Source of the DNA: a virus
Length of the DNA: 64,000 bases
Virus record (IMG/VR): IMGVR_UViG_3300043570_002336
Span: 31,837-95,836 of that record
Strand: one strand, 5' to 3'
Shown in pieces: positions 48,613-56,983 of the stretch (position 1 is the first letter of the stretch; each line of letters opens with the position of its first letter). The position numbers and the translations under genes were made by a program. The notes beneath the pieces are model-generated. The model did no database searches and was not told the origin of the DNA. It saw only the letters and a program-made list of their open reading frames with translations.

Positions 48613-50946
48613 TTAGTGCCCATCTCTCCAATTGTTTGTAATCTCAGGAGGTGCTTTTAGAGTTACTCCTTCTAGCTGGGTGGTGTTTTCCATGATCTCT
48701 TTTACGATAGGTGCTACTAACTCGGCTTGATGTTCAGGGACGTTAATTATAAGCTGGTCATGGACCTGAGCCTGAACCCGGCCGTCAATCCCCATCTCTT
48801 TTAACTTACGATTGATCTGGATAGCAGCCCGGTTAACAACAGCCGCTGCTAGTGATTGCAGCTGATAGTTCAAGCAGTTATTAAGTCCGTTGCGATAATC
48901 CCTATACATACTCATGACCTGTTCCTTGCCGTAGGTATTAGCGAGCTCATTCCTATATCTCCAGTCCATGATCTGATCTCCGTACTTCTGGTAGAGTCTC
49001 TGGACTTTAGGCAGGTGCCTTATCCGGCCTACTTTATTTTTGATAGAGCCGTGCTCTTTGACGTGCTGACGGGAGTTGATCCTCCAGGCTTTAAGTTCGG
49101 GGAACCCATCCAAGTAGCCGTCAACTAGGATCTGGGCTGCTTTCTGATCTATGTCCAAAGATTTTCCTAACGCGTAAGCCTCCATTCCGTAAGCTATTCC
49201 TAGCGAGTAAGCCTTGGCTTTATTCCTTTTAACGGGATCGATCTTCTTAAGGTAGACCGGAGATTTTTTATCCGGACTAACTCCATTAGGGTAGTTGACT
49301 GTATCCTGTTCAAGCTTTTCGGCCTTAATAGCGACTGTAGAGTAAAAGTCCCACCCGTTATTAAAGATATCTTGCAGACCTCTATCCCCGGATACTGAAG
49401 CAAAGCAGTGAGGTTCCAGTGACTCATAGTCAGCATCGATAATCTTCCTTCCTTCTCCCGCTATCAAGAAAGCCCTGACGGCGTTATTGTACTTAACGAT
49501 AATTGGAACGTCCTCACCCTCTTCCTTGGGTTTGGGTAGCTGCTGGGCATCGGAGCCGTATCGGCCAGAAACCGTACCGTGCTGCTTGAAGTAGAAGAAG
49601 TACTTCCCATCTTCGGCATTATCAACAAACCGATCGATGTAAGTGGACTTAATCTTAAGAAGCTTATTATAAACCCGGAGGTTCTCAGCCCAGGAATGAG
49701 TCTTAGATAAGTCCTCTAGCATATCCATATCGAACTGATCCTGACCTTTAGCGGTCTGAGATCTAGCCCGGATATTCATATACTTGAATGCTATCTCTCC
49801 TAGGTGTTTTTTAGACTGGATGTTAACATAGTCACCGTCGTTCTTTTGCTTCCATAAAGACATCGAGATCTTCATAGCCTCCATAGTATCTAAGAGGTTT
49901 AGGTCCCCGGTCAGTAGGTACTCCTTAGCAGGAGAATCTTCCAGCTCCTCTAAAGTCTTTTTAGTAATAGAGAACTTACCAGTCTTATCAGATTTAGGCA
50001 GAGAGAGGGAGTATCGCTCGGCTAGTGTCTGTGCCCATGTACCTTTGTTAGAGGGCGGGAACTCATTTAGAGCAGTGTCTACCACCCATTCCTGGCCGGC
50101 CTTAGTACCTATCAAAGATTTAAGAACGATCTGCTTATTCTCAGCTAAGTCTTTTAAAATCTCATCCCTGGTCTCAAGCAGCAAATCTATATTCAAATCA
50201 ACACCCATCTCCTCCATCGGGATAGTAACCTCCTTGTAAAGGGGCATTACTTCATCTTCGAAGAAGAATTTCTCAAGACCCTCTCGTTGAAGGACGTCCA
50301 TAAAATGACTGCACAGACGAAGAGTAAGGTCGGTATCAGCAGCAGCATACTTACCCAGGAGCCCCATGTCGGCTTTATAAATCTCGTAGTTTTCCTTAGT
50401 AGCTGAACCTCCGTTGGCTTTAATAGATTCCTTGAGAAGGACCTGCTCTTCGTTAGCAGCTTTTTCGACGTCGAGTCCGATTTCATTTTGTACTGATATT
50501 GCTAGGGACTTAAGACCGAATACCCCCATCCCTGCACCCTCCTCTTGGACGGTGTGGACTAGTAAGGCAGTATCTACCCATAAACTCTCTAGGAGGTCCA
50601 CCCCGTAGAAGTTTTTAGTAAACCGGCAGTCAAACGATGCGTTGTGCATCACAAGCCTCTTGCCGATAAGCATAGGTAAGATTTTTTTTGCTATAGAGTG
50701 GCAAGGTACCCCTTCAATATTAAGTTCATCTAGGGTACCGGTCTGGTGGTTCCAGGCCATAGTAGGGAGGTAGAACCCCATCCCGATATCCCCCGATACG
50801 GAGAATCCTATAATCTGACCTTTCCTCATGTTGAGGGAGTCAGTCTCGGTATCATAAGCGATAACCTTTGATTCTTGGATGTGTTGAATAAGTAGGTTAA
50901 CAGTCTCTTTGTCTGTAACCAGGTAGTACTTTTTTTCTATAGCCAT
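48613..50946 (-). CDS. polA: DNA polymerase, family A, with 3'-5' exonuclease
   Basis: 777 aa from ATG at 50946 (MAIEKKYYLVTDKETVNLLI...). The longer frame from 50982 only translates the terminator and promoter. Exo motifs AYDTETDSLNM, VMHNASFDCRFT and KYAAADTDLTLRL are present. Polymerase motif A (IIDADYESLEPHCFASVSGD), B (RNKAKAYSLGIAYGMEAY) and C (VQAQVHDQLIINVPEH). Motif C has HDQ rather than the usual HDE. No 5' nuclease domain. Main phage replicase. Confidence 0.95.
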   Translation of the reverse strand: MAIEKKYYLVTDKETVNLLIQHIQESKVIAYDTETDSLNMRKGQIIGFSVSGDIGMGFYLPTMAWNHQTGTLDELNIEGVPCHSIAKKILPMLIGKRLVMHNASFDCRFTKNFYGVDLLESLWVDTALLVHTVQEEGAGMGVFGLKSLAISVQNEIGLDVEKAANEEQVLLKESIKANGGSATKENYEIYKADMGLLGKYAAADTDLTLRLCSHFMDVLQREGLEKFFFEDEVMPLYKEVTIPMEEMGVDLNIDLLLETRDEILKDLAENKQIVLKSLIGTKAGQEWVVDTALNEFPPSNKGTWAQTLAERYSLSLPKSDKTGKFSITKKTLEELEDSPAKEYLLTGDLNLLDTMEAMKISMSLWKQKNDGDYVNIQSKKHLGEIAFKYMNIRARSQTAKGQDQFDMDMLEDLSKTHSWAENLRVYNKLLKIKSTYIDRFVDNAEDGKYFFYFKQHGTVSGRYGSDAQQLPKPKEEGEDVPIIVKYNNAVRAFLIAGEGRKIIDADYESLEPHCFASVSGDRGLQDIFNNGWDFYSTVAIKAEKLEQDTVNYPNGVSPDKKSPVYLKKIDPVKRNKAKAYSLGIAYGMEAYALGKSLDIDQKAAQILVDGYLDGFPELKAWRINSRQHVKEHGSIKNKVGRIRHLPKVQRLYQKYGDQIMDWRYRNELANTYGKEQVMSMYRDYRNGLNNCLNYQLQSLAAAVVNRAAIQINRKLKEMGIDGRVQAQVHDQLIINVPEHQAELVAPIVKEIMENTTQLEGVTLKAPPEITNNWRDGH

Positions 50947-50951
50947 ATATC

Positions 50952-50980
50952 TAAAAATAAGAAAGGAGCCCGTAGGCTCC
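50952..50980 (-). terminator. terminator after queF
   Basis: GGAGCC-TACG-GGCTCC on the minus strand, followed by TTTCTTATTTTT, directly after the stop at 50984. Confidence 0.7.
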
Positions 50981-50983
50981 AAC

Positions 50984-51898
50984 TTATTGACGTAAAGTTT
51001 TTTTCATCCGTTTATTCGAATCCTTAAACCATCCCGGGATCAATTCGGCATGAGTGGCTCGAATAGGATTAATATCAATTCCTCCACGTCGCGTATAAAG
51101 ACATGCAACCATCAGTTTTTCAGGCTGATAAGCTTGCATGAGATGAGTAAATATCATCTCACAGATCTCTTCGTGGAAGTGAGAGACCTGGCGGTGAGAT
51201 ACAATGTACTGTGCTAGTGATGCTTCATCAGCTACGTTCTTACCTTCCATACGGATGTAAACATCACCCCAGTCCGGCTGATTAGTTACCCGGCAGTTAG
51301 AACGTAGAAGGTCTGAATGAATCTCTTTAACAACGTTTTCTTCTTTTACCTCCCAGACCTTCAATTGAGAAGCATCTGAGTGGAATGAAGTAAATTCTAC
51401 TTCATCTAGGTTTACTAGACCGGCTAGGTCTTGGTAGCCATCGAATTGAAACTCAACTCCGTAATCGTTACCGAAGAAGGTACAAATAACATCCCCTTGC
51501 AGAAGCTCGGTAAGGTCCTTAGCTACTTGAGTTTCGATAAACTTGATACACTCTTTGGCTGTCTTGCCAAAAGGAGTCATATTGAATGAGTTGAGGTAAA
51601 GCTTGATTGACTTTGACTCAACGTGGAATGGTGAATCGGCCGGGCATACAATCTTAAGCATGCCTGCTACCGGACGTCCCTTCTCTGTGATTGCTGATAC
51701 TTCGTAGGCATTCCATGAATCAACTCCTACGAAAGGTAGGCTGTCTTCTTTGATGCCGTAAGCCTCTCGGTTGAGGTAACGAGGTACTGCTACTAGCAGT
51801 GAGGGATCGTATTTGTCTGAGTAGCCTGCACCACCTACCTGTCCGAGGTGTTTACTTGCAATCTCTACAACTGCGCTTTGATTCTTGTTAGCGTCCAT
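50984..51898 (-). CDS. queF: NADPH-dependent 7-cyano-7-deazaguanine reductase
   Basis: 304 aa, the long two-domain type. ESKSIKLYLNSFNMTPFG is the substrate-domain motif; RSNCRVTNQPDWGDVYI holds the catalytic Cys and Asp, and VSHFHEEICEMIF the second Glu/His motif. It reduces preQ0 to preQ1. In a phage with DpdA the product is expected to enter DNA rather than tRNA. It overlaps the P-loop gene by 1 nt. Confidence 0.93.
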   Translation of the reverse strand: MDANKNQSAVVEIASKHLGQVGGAGYSDKYDPSLLVAVPRYLNREAYGIKEDSLPFVGVDSWNAYEVSAITEKGRPVAGMLKIVCPADSPFHVESKSIKLYLNSFNMTPFGKTAKECIKFIETQVAKDLTELLQGDVICTFFGNDYGVEFQFDGYQDLAGLVNLDEVEFTSFHSDASQLKVWEVKEENVVKEIHSDLLRSNCRVTNQPDWGDVYIRMEGKNVADEASLAQYIVSHRQVSHFHEEICEMIFTHLMQAYQPEKLMVACLYTRRGGIDINPIRATHAELIPGWFKDSNKRMKKTLRQ

Positions 51899-52416
51899 TA
51901 TTTAATGTATTTAAGGATTTGATTTACTCTTTGCATAGGTGAACCGGTTACAGTCAGGTAATGCCTGTCTGTTAGGTCTAATTGATACTTGAACTCTTCG
52001 TCGATAATTTTTCTCCAATCTTCATCAACACTTCTTTCTCCGTCATCGACTGCATCGAATTCGATAGGAAAGTAGATATAATGAGTATATTCGTCTTGAA
52101 CTCGCTGCCAGGTAGCTTCGATAAAATCTAAGCCTGATTGAGATAGTCCCGGCATATGACGAGAGTAAACTATTAGATCTAAGTAACAACGATCCAGAAT
52201 AAGATTATAAGGTTTAAGCAATGCCTCTAAATGAAAGCTTGAGATAGCTAACTGAGTTTCTGTAGTACCTAGTTCATTGATAGGAAAGCCGTAACGAGCT
52301 ACCGAACGAGTACTCTCATTTACAAACTCCCACTTCGGGAACTGATTCTTAAGAAGCTCATACACAGTCGTCTTACCGGTACTACTAGCTCCTACTAATG
52401 CAACTCTTTTAATCAT
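51898..52416 (-). CDS. P-loop kinase (AAA_28/NadR-like)
   Basis: 172 aa. GASSTGKTTVYELL is a Walker A; NLILDRCYLDLIVYSRHM suggests a Walker B and lid region. The nearest shape I know is the AAA_28/NadR ribosylnicotinamide kinase and small nucleotide kinases. Placed between QueF and the formyltransferase, it may act on a nucleotide or cofactor of the modification route. Substrate unknown. Confidence 0.6.
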   Translation of the reverse strand: MIKRVALVGASSTGKTTVYELLKNQFPKWEFVNESTRSVARYGFPINELGTTETQLAISSFHLEALLKPYNLILDRCYLDLIVYSRHMPGLSQSGLDFIEATWQRVQDEYTHYIYFPIEFDAVDDGERSVDEDWRKIIDEEFKYQLDLTDRHYLTVTGSPMQRVNQILKYIK

Positions 52417-52949
52417 AGACGTTCTTTAAGGAATTCAATCCACATATTGACTGAAGTCTTATGTAATGTACGGAATAGTCCGTCAAGATCCAACAGTCTA
52501 ATGCTAATTTCTTTTTCCATTAGAATCTCTCCTTCGTCTACTCCGGGAGTTACTTTATGAATCACGCAACCACCAGTATTATAATCTCCTTCAAAAGCTC
52601 GCATCTGAGGATCTTTACCCTTCAGTTCAGGGTAGCGGGTAATCAAACCTGGATGACCGTTGTAAACTTCGTAACTGTCACAAACCTCTTCAGGAAGTAC
52701 TCTAAGCCATCCGTGTAGAGTTACAATCGGATCTTTTGCCTGACGGAGATAATGTAAGTATTCGTAAGCTTCTGGCTTATTGGAGGTAAAGTACAGACGA
52801 TCTTTAGGAAGAGCAGGACTAATAATTCTAGCATCAGTCGGTCGGCGATTACTAATAATCATATCCGGCCACCGCCCTAGAGCTTCCGAGATCTGAACGA
52901 TCTCAGAACCTGTCTGACTAAAGAATGTTACCCACGGGCGCGTTTCCAT
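52413..52949 (-). CDS. PurN-like formyltransferase
   Basis: About 178 aa from ATG at 52949 (METRPWVTFFSQTGSEIVQI...); the longer start at 52976 is possible. YNGHPGLITRYPELKGKDPQ keeps the catalytic Asn-x-His; CVIHKVTPGVDEGEILME keeps the catalytic Asp of 10-formyl-THF transferases. The frame overlaps dpdA, and queF lies two genes away, so its substrate may be the aminomethyl group of preQ1, giving a formylamino product. A purine-synthesis role is less likely in this context. Confidence 0.75.
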   Translation of the reverse strand: METRPWVTFFSQTGSEIVQISEALGRWPDMIISNRRPTDARIISPALPKDRLYFTSNKPEAYEYLHYLRQAKDPIVTLHGWLRVLPEEVCDSYEVYNGHPGLITRYPELKGKDPQMRAFEGDYNTGGCVIHKVTPGVDEGEILMEKEISIRLLDLDGLFRTLHKTSVNMWIEFLKERL

Positions 52950-53748
52950 TTGCAAACCATCTAAAGCGTGAAACATTATGACGAATGACCTCCATTTGCT
53001 TCTCCGTAACTTCGGAGTTAATCATGGTAAAGAGCTTCTGAGATTCTTTATTCCACAGTCCTTGGTCTTTGTAGTAAATCTCCTTCAGTCCGTGAACCAC
53101 AGGATTGGAAGTATCTAGGGAGTAAATCCAATCGTACTTAGCCTCTCGGTAGAATTGAAACTCTTGAGGTAGTCCGCAACCTAAAAGGTGGTGAGGTACG
53201 TCAGGATTAATAACTCCGTCTTTAAGCATTCGACCTAGCAACTGTACCCGGCCTAGCATCCAGCTAACGTATTTGTTAGGATGAGGGAATTTCTCTTGGA
53301 AATAACTGTAATCGAAAGAGATTGCCACCATATCTACTTCGGCTATACTGACCATGTATTCGTAGCAATTGACTATCTGAGAGTAAGTCTTTCCCTGTAC
53401 TACTCCAATCTTCTTACATTCTGCAGGAACTTTATCAGCATAGTGTATATTCCATTCTGCCATATTAGACATAGTCTTCTCTACATTCTCTAACGAGTCA
53501 GGAACGATGTACCAGGTTGGCTTAAGTTCGTTAATCCAGTAAGCAAAACGATTAGCATCAAAAGCTTCTTCTAACTCAAAAATAGAATTATCTAGAATAA
53601 CTTCTCGGCCGGCTGCCAGAGCATCCTTAAACTTCTGAAGGTATTCAGGATCCTCTTCAAAGAGGTGAACTAGAGCGTAGTCGTAGTCGGTAAGTTCTTG
53701 AATCTCTTTAAAAATAGCTTTTGGAGACTCATGGGCAATTTTAATCAT
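52918..53748 (-). CDS. dpdA: DpdA-like 7-deazaguanine DNA transglycosylase
   Basis: 276 aa. A TIM-barrel pattern like tRNA-guanine transglycosylase: GREVILDNSIFELEEAF, WYIVPDSLENVE, CKKIGVVQGKTYSQIVNC, VDMVAISFDYSYF, PHHLLGCGLPQEFQFYRE and YDWIYSLDTSNPVVHG, the last with the likely nucleophilic Asp. The tRNA zinc-binding part of TGT is absent, as in phage DpdA enzymes. It exchanges G in DNA for a 7-deazaguanine base. Confident for the family. Confidence 0.85.
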   Translation of the reverse strand: MIKIAHESPKAIFKEIQELTDYDYALVHLFEEDPEYLQKFKDALAAGREVILDNSIFELEEAFDANRFAYWINELKPTWYIVPDSLENVEKTMSNMAEWNIHYADKVPAECKKIGVVQGKTYSQIVNCYEYMVSIAEVDMVAISFDYSYFQEKFPHPNKYVSWMLGRVQLLGRMLKDGVINPDVPHHLLGCGLPQEFQFYREAKYDWIYSLDTSNPVVHGLKEIYYKDQGLWNKESQKLFTMINSEVTEKQMEVIRHNVSRFRWFANGNAPVGNIL

Positions 53749-53929
53749 TTATCTTGCTAATTACTGTGTTGAGGTCTTGCATTACTTCTTCAAGTCTCTT
53801 CATACTAGCATCTACATCCTGGGCAGTTTTCATCTGAAGAGCTTCGTCTACAAAGATAAGAGGTACAATCCATTGCTGCAACTCTTCTGAGAAGGTTTTA
53901 TTTTGATCGATTAGCTGCTGGGGTGTCAT
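53741..53929 (-). CDS. hypothetical protein, 62 aa
   Basis: Reads MTPQQLIDQNKTFSEELQQW... A single helical protein; overlaps dpdA start by 8 nt and the MazG-like gene by 4 nt. Position inside the modification operon makes it a candidate accessory subunit. No family. Confidence 0.6.
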   Translation of the reverse strand: MTPQQLIDQNKTFSEELQQWIVPLIFVDEALQMKTAQDVDASMKRLEEVMQDLNTVISKIND

Positions 53930-54420
53930 TGCTTGGAGTTTTTAATTTCTTCTTCGGTAAAAAATTGCTCTAGGTTAGGAGCAAAGTAATTGATTGACTT
54001 CATTACCTTATCGTCCGATTCACGGTATACAACCCATCGATCTCCCACCTGGCGAGTGTAACAAGTACCATGGTCTTTATAATGAGCATCGATAGTTTCC
54101 ATTGCTTCATCGTAGGTCTCACAGCTCTTAGACATATTCGATGCCTGTACCTCAGCGTAAGCTGCCTCTAACTTATCTTTGAGGCCAAAGACCATAGTAG
54201 CATTGCCCACGGCAACATACAGGAGATCACAAATAGCATCCAACACTTCCACGATGTCTTTATTTTCGATTGCTTCGGCGAGTTCATCGGTTTCTTCTTT
54301 AATAAAGTTAACAACAAAGTCTGTAAGCTTCTTATCATTAGGAATGATAGGGGTGTAGTTATTCGGCTTACCGAAGGTAGAATTAAATAGTTCTACTTCG
54401 TCAACAAATTTTACTTGCAT
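53926..54420 (-). CDS. MazG-like nucleotide pyrophosphohydrolase
   Basis: 164 aa. FIKEETDELAEAIENKDIVE then EVLDAICDLLYVAVGNATMV gives the EExxE…DxxxD metal motifs of MazG/phage dNTP pyrophosphohydrolases. The C-terminal SCETYDEAMETIDAHYKDHG is common in phage and Bacteroidota members. It could sanitise dNTP pools, for instance dGTP competing with modification. Confidence 0.75.
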   Translation of the reverse strand: MQVKFVDEVELFNSTFGKPNNYTPIIPNDKKLTDFVVNFIKEETDELAEAIENKDIVEVLDAICDLLYVAVGNATMVFGLKDKLEAAYAEVQASNMSKSCETYDEAMETIDAHYKDHGTCYTRQVGDRWVVYRESDDKVMKSINYFAPNLEQFFTEEEIKNSKQ

Positions 54421-55121
54421 GCGTATCCTTTTACAAATTCATAAAACTCTGCACGGGCTGAATCTTCTTCAAGGAAGCTGCCTGAAAGCTTTGATGTTTT
54501 CATTGATGCACCGGCGTGCTTGGTGCCTCGGCATGATACACAGTTATGACCTGCCTCAATCATTACAGCTACTCCAAGGTTACCTTCACACACAGTATCA
54601 ACTGCGTTATGGATAGCAACAGTAAGCTGCTCCTGAATAGCTCCTCGACGGCCGAAATGCTCTACAATACGATTCAGTTTAGAAAGCCCGATTACCTTTC
54701 CGTCCTTAGAGGGGATGTAGCCGATATGAACTCGACCGGTAATGGTCTGATGGTGATGTGAACACATCGAAGTCAAAGGAATATTTCCTTCAAATACAAT
54801 GCCGTCGTAACCATCTGAAGGGAAGGCTGTGATAGCAGGCATAGGATTGAATCGGCCGTACCATAAATCGTTTACATAAGCTTTTGCTACACGACGTGGA
54901 GTATCTGAAGAGTTAGGATCGTTCTTCCAATCAACTCCTAATGCATCGAGAAACTCACCGAATGCTTTAGCTGCTCTTTCAATAATAACGTATTTCTCTT
55001 GTTCGGTAAGAGAGATATCGTTCATCTTATGCATGTTAAATTTCTCTGCCAGTTGAGAGGAAATACCGTTGGCAAAGCCGGCTTGAGCTAACTCTACATC
55101 ATAACGTTTTTTATCTGCCAT
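54411..55121 (-). CDS. folE: GTP cyclohydrolase I
   Basis: 236 aa. TSMCSHHHQTITGRVHIGY carries the zinc Cys and catalytic His; SKLNRIVEHFGRRGAIQEQL and GHNCVSCRGTKHAG (second Cys) complete the type I signature. First step from GTP to 7-deazaguanines and folate. In this phage it probably feeds QueD/QueE at 62.8-64 kb. A leader hairpin (GGTG/CACC) precedes it. Confidence 0.95.
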   Translation of the reverse strand: MADKKRYDVELAQAGFANGISSQLAEKFNMHKMNDISLTEQEKYVIIERAAKAFGEFLDALGVDWKNDPNSSDTPRRVAKAYVNDLWYGRFNPMPAITAFPSDGYDGIVFEGNIPLTSMCSHHHQTITGRVHIGYIPSKDGKVIGLSKLNRIVEHFGRRGAIQEQLTVAIHNAVDTVCEGNLGVAVMIEAGHNCVSCRGTKHAGASMKTSKLSGSFLEEDSARAEFYEFVKGYACK

Positions 55122-55160
55122 ATAATTGTTTTTTTAAGGTGGTGCTTCGAACACCTTTGT

Positions 55161-55168
55161 TTAATATA
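55161..55168 (-). promoter_or_regulatory. TATATTAA promoter-like box
   Basis: Lies 40 nt before the folE start, in the gap after hpt. Confidence 0.4.
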
Positions 55169-55180
55169 CGAAAACTTCTC

Positions 55181-55693
55181 TTACAGAGCAAATACTCCAT
55201 TGAGATTTCTTGAATAACCTTTTTCGTCATCCATTCCAAATCCTACTACCCATTCATCCTTGATGGTGAATGCATGGTACTTGTAGAAGGCTTGATCCGG
55301 GATTGGAGAGGTTTCTCTACGGAGTAGAGTTACAATTGAGATAGAGGCGGGCTTTTTTACCTCTAGGTACTCAATTAATGCTTTCATAGTAGAGCCGGTA
55401 TCGTAGATATCGTCTACCAGGTACACGTGCTTTCCTCTGATAGGAGTCTCGAGATCTTTAATAATCTTAATATCTCCTTGCTTGAACTGGGCTGTGTAGC
55501 TTTTAACTCTCATGAAGTCACATTCCACATCAATGCCCATATTGCGTACCAGGTCTGCATAGAACATAAATGCTCCGTTCAACAGTCCTACCATTACAAC
55601 GGGAGTTTTGTCTCCTTGGTGTTCAGCTGAAATCTTCTTGGCAAGGATTTTAGTCTGGATTTCGATCTCTTTAATATCAAATAGACTTTGCAT
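55181..55693 (-). CDS. hpt: hypoxanthine/guanine phosphoribosyltransferase
   Basis: 170 aa. HVYLVDDIYDTGSTMKALIE is the PRPP loop; PVVMVGLLNGAFMFYADLVR and GFGMDDEKGYSRNL are the other landmarks of bacterial Hpt. It salvages hypoxanthine/guanine to IMP/GMP, which could also raise GTP for FolE. Complete. Confidence 0.93.
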   Translation of the reverse strand: MQSLFDIKEIEIQTKILAKKISAEHQGDKTPVVMVGLLNGAFMFYADLVRNMGIDVECDFMRVKSYTAQFKQGDIKIIKDLETPIRGKHVYLVDDIYDTGSTMKALIEYLEVKKPASISIVTLLRRETSPIPDQAFYKYHAFTIKDEWVVGFGMDDEKGYSRNLNGVFAL

Positions 55694-56084
55694 CTAAATA
55701 CTTTTTTAAATTTTCTCTTACTGTATCTGAAATTGGAATAGCACTTCCTTCTTCGTCAATGCGGACAAAGGTAATGTTGGTACTCAGCACTACATCCTCA
55801 CCGTGGGTGTAGACGTTAAAGCTTCTTCCTTCCAGGTAAAGCGTTACGCTAGTAGTGCCGATATGTAGGGTATCCCCGTATATCTTTAGCAGAGACCCTT
55901 CCTTTGCAGGCTTCTTAAACACACACTTATCAATGCAGACGGTAACCATTCTGCGATTGTGACACACCTCCATTGCATAAGAGGCTGCTGCCGCATCGAT
56001 CCAGGCCATAAGCTTTCCACCGAAGAGATTTCCGTGGAAGCCTAGGTCTGATTTCTTGATCGGGTGGGTGTTGATTAGTTGCAC
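55677..56084 (-). CDS. acyl-CoA thioesterase-like hotdog protein
   Basis: 135 aa, single hotdog domain of the YciA type: FHGNLFGGKLMAWIDAAAA, the helix with the catalytic Asp, and VTVCIDKCVFKKPAKEGSLL. Such enzymes hydrolyse acyl-CoA. It overlaps hpt and the next gene, so it belongs to the same run. A lipid role in a phage is unusual. Confidence 0.8.
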   Translation of the reverse strand: MQLINTHPIKKSDLGFHGNLFGGKLMAWIDAAAASYAMEVCHNRRMVTVCIDKCVFKKPAKEGSLLKIYGDTLHIGTTSVTLYLEGRSFNVYTHGEDVVLSTNITFVRIDEEGSAIPISDTVRENLKKYLDAKSI

Positions 56085-56983
56085 AGTACTTTTTCTACTT
56101 CACCGTTACTGTACCTTACTACGTAAAGTCCTTTCAACCCTTCTGACTTATCTCCTACAATCCGGCCGTACCAATCATATACCAGGTACTGTGTCTGAGA
56201 ATCTTTAATATTTTCTTCTATACCTATAGTAGAGGGAACTACCAGAAAAGTCCACTGTGCTCGTTGAATGCCAATGACCTGTCCATTTCGCATATCTTTA
56301 ATTTCAAACCCTGTTGCGTATCTGCCAAGAGTACCAGGTACCCAGCTAATGCTGTCATTACTTACATACATAGGAATCTCAGTATGAATTTGAGGTACGA
56401 ATACTCCGTTAGCATAACCTGAATGCAGGTCTGTCTGCGTAATGGACGTATTATCCCAGGTATCAGGATTAACTAAGAATGCATTTGTTCCCCAGATCGG
56501 TTTCATTGTATTGCGAGTACCTGTCTGCTGGTTAATAATAAAAGGCAGTCTAACGTACGGAGTTGAGTTAAGTGCGATATGCCAGTAATCAGCTGAAATA
56601 ATAAATTCTGAGTTCATAGAACTGGTAGAATTACTTAGCATGCCCCAGCAGCAGTTCCTATAAATAAACCGGTACTTATTAGAATCTAGATCCAGGTACT
56701 CTGAAGTATAGTTGGTAAGGATGTGTCCTTGGAAGGTCGCAGAGGTAGTTTTAGAGAGTGAGATAGCTCCGTTTTGAACGTACCATCCTACCGAGTTCAT
56801 CTCCCACTTCTCAACATTGATTGAGTTTGGCATTGGAAACCCTTGAGCATCCGAGACCAGCCATACTCCTACAGAGGTAGAATCTTTACTGGTTTGAAAT
56901 ACTCCTATACCGCCTCCTAGGAGGTGTGATGCACTTGAGGTAAACCCTAATACTAGGGTTAGTAGAATTAGTAATTTTTTCAT
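56075..56983 (-). CDS. secreted gliding-adhesin-like protein
   Basis: 302 aa from ATG at 56983, signal peptide (MKKLLILLTLVLGFTSSASH). The opening SASHLLGGGIGVFQTSKDST and later YRFIYRNCCWGMLSNST echo the protein at 37929, but it is shorter. The C-terminus (YLVYDWYGRIVGDKSEGLKG) looks like a short T9SS type A end (LKGLYVVRYSNGEVEKV). Probably exported. Confidence 0.6.
   Translation of the reverse strand: MKKLLILLTLVLGFTSSASHLLGGGIGVFQTSKDSTSVGVWLVSDAQGFPMPNSINVEKWEMNSVGWYVQNGAISLSKTTSATFQGHILTNYTSEYLDLDSNKYRFIYRNCCWGMLSNSTSSMNSEFIISADYWHIALNSTPYVRLPFIINQQTGTRNTMKPIWGTNAFLVNPDTWDNTSITQTDLHSGYANGVFVPQIHTEIPMYVSNDSISWVPGTLGRYATGFEIKDMRNGQVIGIQRAQWTFLVVPSTIGIEENIKDSQTQYLVYDWYGRIVGDKSEGLKGLYVVRYSNGEVEKVLCN

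Noticed and set aside
50984-55121. Queuosine for tRNA
   Set aside because: No QueA or QueG is seen, and the transglycosylase is of the DpdA kind without the tRNA-binding zinc part. DNA modification is the better reading.
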